DNA of 64,000 bases from Stictocephala bisonia (Eukaryota > Arthropoda > Insecta > Hemiptera > Membracidae), in the NCBI GenBank assembly GCA_035578905.1, contig JAQJVL010002188.1, positions 1-64,000 on the forward strand, given 5' to 3'. Shown in pieces: positions 37,222-49,132 of this stretch. Numbering within the stretch: position 1 is the stretch's first letter; every line of letters starts with the position of its first letter. The notes under the pieces were generated by a model. That model did not search any database. It saw only the letters and a program-made list of their open reading frames with translations, and was not told the DNA's origin. The position numbers and the translations under genes were made by a program.

Positions 37222-37745
37222 CAGGGTGATTTTTGTATGTGCCACCATTGGAATCTTTGTATCGTATTGTAATATACTTAACCGTTTCGCCGTTAGGAGC
37301 GTTCTACGTGATTGTAATATTTTTGTATAAAATATGTATTGAAGATATTTTCAATATTCAATTGAATAAAAATAATGCATTATAAGTTAAGCTTTATTTT
37401 TGTAAATGGCAGAACACGCCTCTTTAATAAATTGTTGAAATAAGGATTTCTGAAACTTTCAGCGCTTCTAGCGGCGAAACGGTTAAGTATATCAAAGTAC
37501 AGTAATACCAAGAGTGAAACATTCTTAAAATCACCAGTAACACCTAAATCCATCATAAAAATAGTGCTTTCCTATAAGAAATTTCAAAGTTGACCGCAAT
37601 ATTGGGAAATGGCGACCGAATTTTAAAATTTGACCTACGTAATTTTAATGAGCATAAAAAATGAGGTAAAGTTCCTCTTTAAAGTTTGTTGTATCTCTGC
37701 AGGTTTAAAAGATCATAATGGTGGCACACTAAAAAAATTACCCTG
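37222..37745. mobile_element. TA-flanked MITE with about 40-bp TIRs
   Basis: The left end is CAGGGTGATTTTTGTATGTG then CCACCATT. The right end, reversed, is CAGGGTAATTTTTTTAGTGT then GCCACCATT. TA dinucleotides flank both ends (37220-37221 and 37746-37747). Inside lies a second inverted pair, AACCGTTTCGCCG/CGGCGAAACGGTT. The TA flanks suggest a Tc1/mariner-type non-autonomous element. No coding content was seen. Confidence 0.85.
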
Positions 37746-38054
37746 TATATTAATCTGTATACACAATTAGTCTGTTTTACTGTTAAGAACCTTGACCACG
37801 CACAAGCAATTACTTAAGTCGCCAGGCACACTTCTGGTAAGTTGATAATGTGTACATTATTAAATTGGGTTTTTTTAATTGGGACTCATTAATAATTAAT
37901 AGTTGCTCATAAAAGAAATGTTTTAGTTCCCCTTGACTAGAGCTCCGTCCTTAGGAAGGGGGGAGGTGCGTTGGGAAGTTTCTTCTCGTTGGGTTCATTC
38001 TAGCCGTTGGGAATGTTCTCCCACTCCTTGCAGCTTGTTGGGAACAATACGCCA
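37746..38054. other. Upstream region of the candidate gene at 38126
   Basis: No repeat was recognised. GC content rises towards 38054. It includes a TTGGGAAGTTT/CGTTGGGTTCATT/CGTTGGGAATG stretch at 37971-38012. Confidence 0.4.
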
Positions 38055-38100
38055 TATAAAATCGGACTCGAGTCCATAATGTGACGTTTCGAGTGTAGCT
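38055..38100 (+). promoter_or_regulatory. Candidate TATA core promoter
   Basis: TATAAAATC at 38055 sits about 70 bases before the ATG at 38126. It is followed by a CpG-rich leader with TGACGTTTCGAG. A start site near 38085 would fit TATA spacing. This is inferred from sequence only. Confidence 0.45.
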
Positions 38101-38125
38101 ATAGTGTAGTGCGTGCGATTACACG

Positions 38126-38678
38126 ATGTGCGAGTCGATTGCGTTCGCGAACACTCCAAGAACTACAAACCCCGCCGTACAGAGTTTGTTTGATTCGACC
38201 GCGATCGACTTGGGTCCTGTATTTGACGTGTTGGATCAGAATATTGAATTGGATGTGCATTTTAACATTTTAAACATAAACTCAAGTTTGTTTTCGAATT
38301 TTAACTCAAATTGTCAGACTACCGACGCTTCTCCTGATGCTCTAGAGGAGGGGAAACTAACAACCGATTTAGATGCGCATTTTGATTATTTAAAAAACCT
38401 AAGTTTGTTTTCGAATGTTAACTCAAACTGTCAGACTGCAGACACGTCTCCTAATACTCAAAAGGGGGGGAGCTCTAACAACTGAGTTAGAAGCGCTATT
38501 TGATTATTTTACAAAAACCCAATTTTATTTTCACGTTTTAATTTGAATTTCTTCGAACCTGTATATAATGAAAATTGCCAGACTGCGGACAAATCTCTTA
38601 GTGCTCCAGATAAGATTCGACCGATGACCAGAGGCCATCTCCGACCCATAGCGAATCAAGAGCCAGTTTCTGTTGAGG
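38126..38678 (+). CDS. Candidate first coding exon, unknown protein with three internal repeats
   Basis: The ATG at 38126 follows a TATA box and opens a 119-codon frame that ends at 38485. Codon-level similarity continues beyond it. Three units repeat the pattern D/E-L-x-x-x-F, then LFSN-x-NSNCQTAD, about 38235-38350, 38360-38455 and 38485-38600. The last unit flows into DKIRPMTRGHLRPIANQEP and a GTATGT donor at 38679. Two frame breaks, at the G7 run near 38463 and the A5 run near 38510, cancel each other. They could be sequencing errors or real decay. The protein family is not recognised. Residues are acidic and Asn/Ser-rich, and no membrane segment is seen. Confidence 0.5.
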
Positions 38679-39114
38679 TATGTATAAAATCAAGCATGAG
38701 GTATACTTTTAAGGTATAGCAGACTTTAAATTACACCAGTTAAAAATTATAACTATTTGAGGGCACATTAATATAGCCTATTAAATATACCAAATCGCTT
38801 GTTATTGCAGTATACTATAGACATAATGTTATGTATAGTACAGTAATTGAATATTCCATTTCTAGTTTCTGTGTAAAATATCCATCTGTTACATATTGAA
38901 ATGTAAAATATACATTTCAATTTTGTATCGTAATACATAATAAAGAAGAGATAAGTATATAAGATTAAAGACATTGGTTTTTTCTCAGGTACTATGAAAT
39001 GGAAAGGTCTGTTGTTACCTTCAGAATTTCGCATCATAAAACATACTTTCTATTTGATTGTGAATTTATTTTATTAGCATTAGAATGTCACAAAATTATT
39101 ATCAGTTCTTTATA
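38679..39114. other. Possible intron, AT-rich
   Basis: It follows the candidate donor. No repeat or exon was recognised. Confidence 0.4.
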
Positions 39115-39567
39115 TATAAAGTGTGGAAAACAAATATGGAAACGCTTTCACAATAACGTTATCTATTTCCATAGATAATTTAAGTTTTTTTATTATTGTG
39201 TTCAATAAAGTATAAGTTTCGATCAGAATAATTTACTTAAAATCGTTAAATAGCGGAGAAATAAAATTGTTAAAATTTGTTACTTTGAAATTCAAATGAT
39301 CGATACTCTGGAAAGGATAAATCTTTCGAAATCTGGTTTGCGGCAGTTAATTTCTCTTGAATAGACCTTTCATTTGATACTAAACTCGACCTTACGTTGA
39401 ATATTTTCGTTCAACCCCTCGTGGACCATCCCCCTGAAAAGATGAAATGTCGCTAATGGCGTCAAAAAGTAGGTTCTTTGTAACCATGATTTTGTACATG
39501 ATTTCACTCTTACAAGTGAAGTCATACAAATGTGTGAAAGCGTTTCCATATTTTTCCACCCTTTATA
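39115..39567. mobile_element. MITE with about 35-bp TIRs
   Basis: The left end is TATAAAGTGTGGAAAA, then ATATGGAAACGCTTTCACA. The right end, reversed, is TATAAAGGGTGGAAAA, then ATATGGAAACGCTTTCACA. TA or TATA flanks are possible. It is 453 bp with no coding content. Confidence 0.8.
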
Positions 39568-39754
39568 CTGTTTATCTGTTTGTACTTTATCAAGTCTTAT
39601 TTAGCTAACCTTTATCCGGCAGTTATATTTTGCTTAAACAGTTACTTTAGGTAAGATATAAGGTGTACATACCGAAGGGGGTACGGTACTATCAGAGCCG
39701 ACCTCCTTCCCCGCTCGCGCAGTAGTTTCAATTTTAATTTTTATATATTTTTGA

Positions 39755-40007
39755 ATCTACAGCCGATCGGATTCTCAAGATACGGGGAATGTAGATTTCG
39801 AATGAGCGTCGATGAGCGAATGTAGTCATTGTTGTAATCTAATGTGGAGTATTCCCTAGAAAGTGTTGTTAATTAATAGCCCAATGGCAAATGAATAGCC
39901 AGCGATTTTCAGCGGATCCCTCTTAAAATTTCCTATGACTAAAATTGATCGAACTGGGAACTTTTAGCTTATGAAGCTGGGCTTTAATCAACTTATGCAA
40001 CCGACAA
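39755..40007 (-). repeat. SINE family A, second copy, minus strand
   Basis: It matches 6570-6830 throughout, including CTTATGAAGCTGG (the tRNA-Met-like anticodon arm), TTAATTAATAGCCCAATGGC and ATCGGATTCTCAAGATA. Its head is more diverged than that of the first copy. Confidence 0.8.
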
Positions 40008-40259
40008 ATTATTCTAAACACTGAATGTGGAAATCTATAACTGAAAGAAACACAGTTAAATTAAAATAGCATAACATTTGTATATACAAATCAATATGAT
40101 TTATTTCTTTTTAAGTACTGTAATATAAACCGCAAAAATTTACAATTTGGCGATAGAGAGTAATTTATCAATGTTCTATTCTGAGAAGAAAATATAAAAA
40201 AGAGAAAGTGGCAACTACAAAGCCATAAAGTTGGCAGCATTATTGCTCAGCTGACTGCT

Positions 40260-40408
40260 AATCTTACCTGGCAACAATGCTCATCAGCTGATTGGCGCGG
40301 CGCCACGGTGTTCCCCCACTCCTACTCTGACATTGTACCTTCAGTCGCACATGTGACGCCGTCGGTAACGTGTGGCTGCGTATTGTTGGTAACAGCGTGT
40401 GGTCGTTA
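40260..40408 (+). promoter_or_regulatory. CpG-rich candidate promoter and 5' UTR
   Basis: The patch stands out from AT-rich surroundings, with GCGCGGCGCCACGG at 40287 and many CpGs. TTCAGTC at 40341 fits the arthropod initiator TCAGT. No TATA box is obvious. Confidence 0.45.
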
Positions 40409-40480
40409 ATGGGCAGCAAGAACACGCAGTCTGCGGCTGTCGTAAAGATCAAACAGGAAGCTCCTGATGATGAAATAAAG
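40409..40480 (+). CDS. Candidate first coding exon, 24 codons
   Basis: The ATG at 40409 opens MGSKNTQSAAVVKIKQEAP, then DDEIK, and ends at a GTTAGT donor in phase 0. IKQE fits the SUMO attachment consensus (hydrophobic-Lys-x-Glu), which is common in transcription regulators. The exon is too short to assign a family. Downstream exons were not found before the minisatellites, so a long first intron is implied. It could be an alternative first exon to the one at 38126. Confidence 0.45.
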
Positions 40481-41924
40481 GTTAGTTTTATTAGTATTGT
40501 TTCCTTTTAACTTAAAATATACAATATAATTGGCGATCAGGCACTTTTTTCATAATACTTATGGTAATAAATCTGAACTATAATTTTAATTCAATTAATT
40601 AAAGATTTATTGACATAACGTTAGTTTTCTTCAGGGAACTATGAACATTGAATCATTTTTAGTGAATTAAAGAAAGAGTAATATGTTTGAGCTCACTTAT
40701 TTTAATCTATGAAAGTTGTTACATTAGATAAAGTTACAACATGAATTTTCATGGAATTACCTTTTCTGTTTTACTTATAAACATTTTATCTCCATTTTAT
40801 TAACTATTATTTACAAATTTGACTTCATAACTAATTAAATAGTTTCCTATTCGAATGAAACTGGTCGAACATCAACAGATTTATTACTAACATAGATCCA
40901 CCTCGTAGAAAACTGGCACCAATCTAACGCCAGATGTACATATTATGTCTCAAATTCTGCGAAGACATTAAGATTTTCTGAGAATATTACACATCATGTG
41001 ATCTATGTTTCTCTTATGCCCACATTGTTTCTCAATTTACATTAAACAAATTCATTTATTTAAAAATTACAAGTATTAAAAAGGAATATGTTTTATATAA
41101 GCAAGACTTTTTTCCTGGTTTTGAAATAATATGTACCGTACTGATTAAAAATTAATTTGTGGCCATATACAATATGTATGAAGTTAATATCTGCGCATAA
41201 CTAATACAACTGTACTACATTTTGTTGCCAAATAATATTTAAATCATAGTTAAAAGACATATTTCATATTGAAAATTACAAAATGATCCACCGTTCACAA
41301 GTCAGTCATAAGACGCAGGCCAATAGCACACAAATACAGGTGAATTGAGGTATCAGATAAGAATTTTTCCTATCATTGCCTCATAGGAAAAATTCTTATT
41401 TTCTAGCATCGCCTTTAAATACTGATGGTAATCATTGAGCGTTTACACGTTCCTCCAGAAATACAAACACTTACTTCTGAGGAGCTAAAGCGAATTTACA
41501 ACTGAGTGATTTTAACATAAACTAATTGTAATCTGGGTAAAATTTAATATTTTTTGGAATGCCCCACTTTAACTAAAAATTTCTGCCAAGTCAGGAACTA
41601 CACTAGAATTCACAAAAAGTAATTTTTATATTAGTCACGTGGTTTTGATTAACAAGCAAGTGATACGTGTTTCAAATCAGTGCCGTGTGGTGGTTATTAT
41701 TAAAACAAAGTACGGCTCTAGTTTATAGGTTAGGTTGTTAGTTTAGAACTAAATAAATAGGGGGCATCTATAGGAATGTTACTTGCTTATACATACGTCA
41801 TTTGCTACTTCGTTTGACGATTAATCACTGGATAACAAATGGGGAAAGGCTAAAAAAATTGTTGCTTTATAAGTTTGATATTTATACAGCCCTATTGTAC
41901 TATTAGGAGGTTTTGTGGAGCATT
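40481..41924. other. AT-rich stretch with one perfect hairpin
   Basis: Nothing was recognised except the inverted repeat at 41357-41399. Confidence 0.5.
41357..41399. repeat. Perfect 17-bp inverted repeat, 9-base loop
   Basis: ATAAGAATTTTTCCTAT (41357-41373) is followed by a 9-base loop and its exact complement (41383-41399). It is not followed by a T run, and its role is unknown. Confidence 0.85.
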
Positions 41925-42595
41925 CCCCACTGTACGTGTATGGGTGAGTGGGAGGGCCACTACCACTGTACGTTTATGGGTGAGTAGGAGGGCCACTACC
42001 ACTGTACGTTTATGGGTGAGTAGGAGGGCCACTATCACTGTACGTGTATGGGTGAGTGGGAGGGCCACTACCACTGTACGTTTATGGGTGAGTAGGAGGG
42101 CCACTATCACTGTACGTGTATGAGTGAGTGGGAGGGTCACAACCACTGTACGTGTATGGGTGATTGGGAGGGCCACTACCACTGTACGTGTATGAGTGAG
42201 TGGGAGGGTCATGACCACTGTACGTGTATGGGTGAGTGAGAGGGCCACTACCACTGTACGTGAATGGGAGGGTGGGAGGGCCACTACCACTGTACATGTA
42301 TGGGTGGATGGGAGGGCCATCACCACTGTACGTGTATGAGTGAGTGGGAGGGCCACTAATACTGTACGTGTATGGGTGAGTGGGAGGGCCACTACCACTG
42401 TACGTATATGAGTGAGTGGGAGGGTCACTACCACTGTACGTATATGGGGGGTGGAAGGGCCATCACCACTATATGTGTAGGGATGAGTGGGATTGCCACT
42501 ACCATTGTACTTGTATGGGTGGGTGGGAGGGCCTCTATCACTGTACGTGTATGAGTGGGTGGGAGGGCCACTACCACTGTACGTGTATACAAGTT
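41925..42595 (+). repeat. 36-bp minisatellite, about 18 copies
   Basis: The unit is like ACTGTACGTGTATGGGTGAG followed by TGGGAGGGCCACTACC. Because the period is twelve codons, it stays open over 180 codons on the minus strand. This is a repeat effect. Confidence 0.95.
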
Positions 42596-42867
42596 GAAGT
42601 TCACAAGTTCAAAAATTCTTTATTCAGAAAAATATTGTAAGCTATAACAATTTAACATAAATTCCCAATGCACCTTACAGGATGCGTGCGGGAATATAGT
42701 TGGCTTTATAACATTATAATTATATCATCTTTTAGTTTTAGCAATCAGAAGTGTCAGTCACCATCTATTCGTTTATTAGCCATCCTGAATAGTATTAAAA
42801 AACAAACAAAAATAAATTTAAACTATAAATGTTATCAATTGATACAAACATGATACAAACAATTACC
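42596..42867. other. Unique spacer between two minisatellite blocks
   Basis: It interrupts the 36-bp array and contains no recognised gene. Confidence 0.5.
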
Positions 42868-43135
42868 ATAATGTGTATGAGTGAGTGGGAGGGTCATCAC
42901 CACTGTACGTGTATGAGTGAGTGGGAGGGCCATCACCACTGTACGTGTATGGGAGGGTGGAAGGACCATCACCACTGTAGGTGTATGAGTGAGTGGGAGG
43001 GCCACTACCACTGTACGAAGTTGGGAGGGTGGAAGGGCCATCACCACTGTAGGTGTATGAGTGAGTGGGAGGGCCATCACCACTGTACGTGTATGGGAGG
43101 GTGGGAGGGCCATCACCACTCTACGTGTATAGCGA
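42868..43135 (+). repeat. 36-bp minisatellite, second block, about 7 copies
   Basis: Same family as 41925-42595, with GGTGGAAGGACCATCACC variants. It was probably one array split by the spacer. Confidence 0.93.
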
Positions 43136-45054
43136 ACATTTTTCACGGCTTCTTTCGTGTAAAGCATAAATGCAATGTGTATTTTGTAATGCATGCTTTT
43201 TGAGTTGTGTACAAGCTCTTTCATATAAATAAACATATATTAAACATACATTTTAAGCTTTTTATCATTGTTCTTTTTAGTTGATTACTTTTGATTAATT
43301 TTATATGAAAAATAAAGGTAACATTTTCTTATAGGTAGCATGAAAGATACTTAGACCTATTTACTGAGATATCAAGTAACAAGTTCTCACCGTATAGTTT
43401 TATCACAAGTCACGTGACTTACTAATGCAAATGGCAAGTGATGTTTCGAAGTAAAACATTATTCGTCGCCAAGCTATAATATTAGGGTAACGAATAAAGA
43501 AATAAGCTGATGAGTATGGATAAGTTTTAATTGTTACTCGAGGTTAAAGATCTGTGTGACAGCTGATATGTGGGCGAGAGTCATTGTGTATTGTTTGTGT
43601 CAAAAAAATCGGAAACAATACTGGAGCTGGGTCAATAAGTGATGCAAGTGCATATCGGTGTGCTGCATGCAATGCACGTCTGCATGGTGCAACTCAAAGT
43701 ACTGTATTAGTGAATTAGATGATTTATTACAGTTTTAATAATCATCTATAGTTAGTAGGCTTACCTCATTATAACTTTAGTATTTTTACCTGAGGGTCTA
43801 AAACAGAAAGATATGATCTTGTTACTAACTTGATTATTTGGCATTTAGAGGGGGTTTTCACGAGTTACAGATTTGATTTTATAGGTTCACCCAAAATGTA
43901 AAAAAAAAAAAAAAAAAAAAATATATAGGACCAAGATATTTGGTCCTAAAAAAATTTAAATTTTATACATAGTAAGCATATGTTCAGGTTTTGAAAGTAT
44001 ATACTGACAGTTTCTACGACATAACTCTCAACATATTTTTAAAATAAAATTTATATTATTTCAATAAGAGAAATAATGTGAGTTTAAGAGGAATGTAACA
44101 ATCTTCAGAAAATGTTATTGGTAGCCCTGAACGTCTTCGTGGAATCTGGGCCATATTTTGTACATTTGGCATTATCATCTAGATACGGGCTCACTTTTCT
44201 GTGATGTAAACTGTATCTGTCGATGTTCTAAAAATTCAGCAATGTTTTTAACCAATTTCAGTCAAATAATTGAATATGACGTAAAACTTTTAAATAATTT
44301 GAATAAAATGAGGATGAAATATTTATAAGTGAAGCAAAAAAGGTGGCCAATGTTAATACTTAAATTGACCACTTTAGCGAGAACATTTCAGAAAAACTGC
44401 CAAGACATTATCCAAAACCGAGGCAAGGCAGATCTGTTTTAGCCTCCACATTTAATAGGGAAAGTCAGGCATTAAACTTTTCGATACTGTATACAGTTTT
44501 AATCTAATATAAAACTCATATTTAAAATAAAGTTACTTTTATGTGTATAGAAACTAAATAGGTAATCTAATTTCATACACGCATTAAAAATGGTATTATC
44601 TTTCGTTACTACTCATGGAACTAAAACTTGTATAGGCCTTACCAAAACAAGAGGATTGGGGAAGCAAGACGCACAAATAAAATACAAAAAATAAACAAGG
44701 CAGTGAATTAAACTCAGAGCTGCGAAAATCTGCAATATTTGATACTGTTTATATTAGGGGGAAGGGAATATAAGTAATAAATTAATAATTATAATAAACA
44801 GTAGTGGGGACCTACCTCCTCTATTTAATTTCACACAACACACACAAACAAACTGGATTTACATAATTAGTGTATCAAATTATGGGAATATTTTACCCGA
44901 ATGCACAGTTATTGCTATGTTCAGTTTTTCAGAGAAAATCAGGAATGGCGGCTATTCCTGATGAGACACCACCAATCAGGAATCCCATCCCATTGGCCAA
45001 GTCATTAAAAAAAGCCAATCACATTTGCTATTGAATCTTCATTTCATTCGTAGA
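43136..45054. other. AT-rich stretch, no gene seen
   Basis: It contains an A run of about 22 at 43899-43921. A palindromic AGGAATGGCGGCTATTCCT lies at 44940-44958. No coding region or RNA gene was recognised. Confidence 0.5.
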
Positions 45055-48000
45055 CCAAATATAACTGACACATATACATAATGTCAATACTACCAAATAT
45101 GACTGACACATATTACATAATGTCAATACTACCAAATATGACTGACACATATTACATAATGTCAATACTACCAAATATGACTGACACATATTACATAATG
45201 TCAATACTACCAAATATGACTGACACATATTACATAATGTCCATACTACCAAATATGACTGACACATATTACATAATGTCCATACTACCAAATATGACTG
45301 ACACATATTACATAATGTCAATACTACCAAATATGACTGACACATATTACATAATGTCAATACTACCATATATGACTGACACATATTACGTAATGTCAAT
45401 ACTACCAAATATGACTGACACATATTACATAATGTCAATACTACCAAATATGACTGACACATATTACATAATGGCAATACTACCAAATATGACTGACACA
45501 TATTACATAATGTCAATACTACCAAATATGACTGACACATATTACATAATGTCAATACTACCAAATATGACTGACACATATTACATAATGTCAATACTAC
45601 CAAATATGACTGACACATATTACATAATGTCAATACTACCAAATATGACTGACACATATTACATAATGTCAATACTACCAAATATGACTGACACATATTA
45701 CATAATGTCAATACTACCAAATATGACAGACACATATTACATAATGTCAATACTACCAAATATGACTGACACATATTACATAATGTCAATACTACCAAAT
45801 ATGAATGACACACATTACATAATGTCACTACTACCAAATATGACTGACACATATTACATAATGTCAATACTACCAAATATGACTGACACATATTACATAA
45901 TGTCAATACTACCAAATATGACTGACACATATTACATAATGTCAATACTACCAAATATGACTGACACATATTACATAATGTCAATACTACCAAATATGAC
46001 TGACACATATCACATAATGTCAATACTACCAAATATGACTGACACATATCACATAATGTCCATACTACCAAATATGACTGACACATATTACATAATGTCA
46101 CTACTACCAAATATGACTGACACATATTACATAATGTCAATACTACAAAATATGACTGACACATATTACATAATGTCAATACTACAAAATATGACTGACA
46201 CATATCACATAATGTCAATACTACCAAATATGACTGACACATATCACATGATGTCAATACTACCAAATATGACTGACACATATTACATGATGTCAATATT
46301 ACCAAATATGACTGACACATATTACATGATGTCAATACTACCAAATATGAATGACACATATTACATGATGTCAATACTACCAAATATGACTGACACATAT
46401 TACATAATGTCCGTACTACCAAATATGACTGACACATATTACATAATGTCAATACTACCAAATATGACTGACACATATTACATAATGTCAATACTACCAA
46501 ATATTACTGACACATATTACATAATGTCAATACTACCAAATATGACTGACACATATCACATAATGTCACTACTACCAAATATGACTGACACATATTACAT
46601 AATGTCAATACTACCAAATATGACTGACACATATTACATAATGTCAATACTACCAAATATGACTGACACATATTACATAATGTCAATACTACCAAATATG
46701 ACTGACACATATTACATAATGTCAGTACTACCAAATATGACTGACACATATTACATAATGTCAGTACTACCAAATATGACTGACACATATTACATAATGT
46801 CCATACTACCAAATATGACTGACACATATCACATAATGTCCATACTACCAAATATGACTGACACATATCACATAATGTCAATACTACCAAATATGACTGA
46901 CACATATTACATAATGTCCATACTATCAAATATGACTGACACATATCACATAATGTCCATACTACCAAATATGACTGACACATATCACATAATGTCAATA
47001 CTACCAAATATGAATGACACATATCACATAATGTCCATACTACCAAATATGACTGACACATATCACATAACGTCCATACTACCAAATATGACTGACACAT
47101 ATTACATAATGTCCATACTACCAAATATGACTGACACATATTACATAATGTCCATACTACCAAATATGACTGACACATATCACATAATGTCACTACTACC
47201 AAATATGACTGACACATATCACATAATGTCACTACTACCAAATATGACTGACACATATTACATAATGTCAATACTACCAAATATGACTGACACATATTAC
47301 ATAATGTCCATACTACCAAATATGACTGACACATATCACATAATGTCAATACTACCAAATATGACTGACACATATCACATAATGTCAATACTACCAAATA
47401 TGACTGACACATATTACATAATGTCACTACTACCAAATATGACTGACACATATTACATAATGTCCATACTACAAAATATGACTGACACATATTACATTAT
47501 GTCCATACTACCAAATATGACTGACACATATTACATAATGTCCATACTACCAAATATGACTGACACATATTACGTAATGTCAATACTACCAAATATGACT
47601 GACACATATTACGTAATGTCCATACTACCAAATATGACTGACACATTTTACATAATGTCAATACTACCAAATATGACTGACACATATTACATAATGTCCA
47701 TACTACCAAATATGACTGACACATATTACATAATGTCCATACTACAAAATATGACTGACACATATTACATTATGTCCATACTACCAAATATGACTGACAC
47801 ATATTACATAATGTCCATACTACCAAATATGACTGACACATATTACGTAATGTCAATACTACCAAATATGACTGACACATATTACGTAATGTCCATACTA
47901 CCAAATATGACTGACACATATTACGTAATGTCCATACTACCAAATATGACTGACACATATTACATAATGTCAATACTACCAAATATGACTGACACATATT

Positions 48001-48216
48001 ACATAATGTCAATACTACCAAATATGACTGACACATATTACATAATGTCCATACTACCAAATATGACTGACACATATTACATAATGTCCATACTACCAAA
48101 TATGACTGACACATTTTACATAATGTCCATACTACCAAATATGACTGACACATTTTACATAATGTCACTATTACCAAATATGACTGACACATATTACATA
48201 ATGTCAATACTACCAA
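45055..48216 (+). repeat. 39-bp minisatellite, about 81 copies, with a 1057-codon open frame
   Basis: The unit encodes MSILPNMTDTYYI on the + strand. The frame opens at ATG 45081 and runs without a stop to 48254. The minus strand is also open in blocks of 490, 328, 88 and 148 codons. Variants are point changes such as TCAATA/TCCATA/TCACTA, TATTAC/TATCAC and CCAAAT/CAAAAT. Each unit holds a dyad TGACA-N12-TGTCA that could form a hairpin. No promoter, splice site or family match is seen, and many changes alter the residue. A minisatellite is the likelier reading than a gene. Confidence 0.9.
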
Positions 48217-48254
48217 ATAATATTAACTCAGACAAAGTTAATGTAACTTATTAG

Positions 48255-48775
48255 TATAGTATAATGAAGAAGGCTACATATTTCATTCAATATTTTTATA
48301 ATATTTTGAATTTCATGTGTTCTTTGCTGAATATTTAGTTGTTGATTAAATAGGCCTATAAATAATAATGTGGCAATAAAAACAAACTCCTACATTAGTG
48401 AAATGTTTCCTAGTAAGTTTTAAAATGTATTGGAGACAAGGGATAGAAAACTTAAAAAAAATGTTTAGCCAAAACTAAATAAACATATATATAAATAATT
48501 TTGTCAGTATATTTTACTCAATTCGGAGTAAACAAAGTGTGGAAAAACTGCAGATAGTTTTTTTAATTTTTAACCAAGACTGCTGTAAGTTTTTTAAACA
48601 CAACATTTACGATTCGTACAAAATATTATAAATGGTAGTCGAAAGAATAAAAGTACATTTATGCAGAAATTCCTTTCCAAGACAAATTCAAAATACCTTA
48701 GAGAACGGATTGGCTAAAGAATTACACCGTCTCAGGTTTCCAGGCAGTAAAATCATAAAAATACAAACATACCTG
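48255..48775. other. AT-rich stretch after the 39-bp array
   Basis: No feature was recognised. Confidence 0.5.
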
Positions 48776-49027
48776 TAACGATTGAGAAGGCGACAAGACC
48801 TCACACTCCCAAAGGAATCCAAAGTGGACCCGAACGCCAGGAACGATTACCATCTGTAACGCGAGATGGTTAGGGTTACAGCACTCACTCGGAGGGTAAT
48901 GGGATACGGCAAGGGGACACATCAATCTTAGCGGGAAGGAGGAAATATGGCGGTGTCGGGTGTCAAGTGGGCAACCTGACCCCAGGTCCCCAGGCTGTGA
49001 GTGTTGATCATTAGAAACAACCGTCAA
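48776..49027 (-). CDS. Weak candidate 5' exon, minus strand
   Basis: On the minus strand a TATATATA at 49097-49104 is followed by a GC-rich stretch. An ATG at 49027 opens 84 codons, ending at a GTATGT donor just before 48776. The peptide has no recognised domain. It may equally be a non-coding exon or chance. The GC-rich composition stands out from the flanks. Confidence 0.25.
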
Positions 49028-49132
49028 CGACTCTAGGAGAGAGGCAGTAGGACTGTTTGTTTACAACAGTATCAAACAGACGTCGCTCAGTATAGCCTAT
49101 ATATAGGCATACGGGTATGAGCATTCAGTTTG

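Noticed and set aside
41875..43236. Open frames up to 180 codons on both strands
   Set aside because: They are by-products of a 36-bp minisatellite with no start context, domain or splice signals.
45028..48216. Minus-strand open frames of 490, 328, 88 and 148 codons as genes
   Set aside because: They are the reverse reading of the 39-bp array. The period is a multiple of three, and the breaks come from single unit variants.
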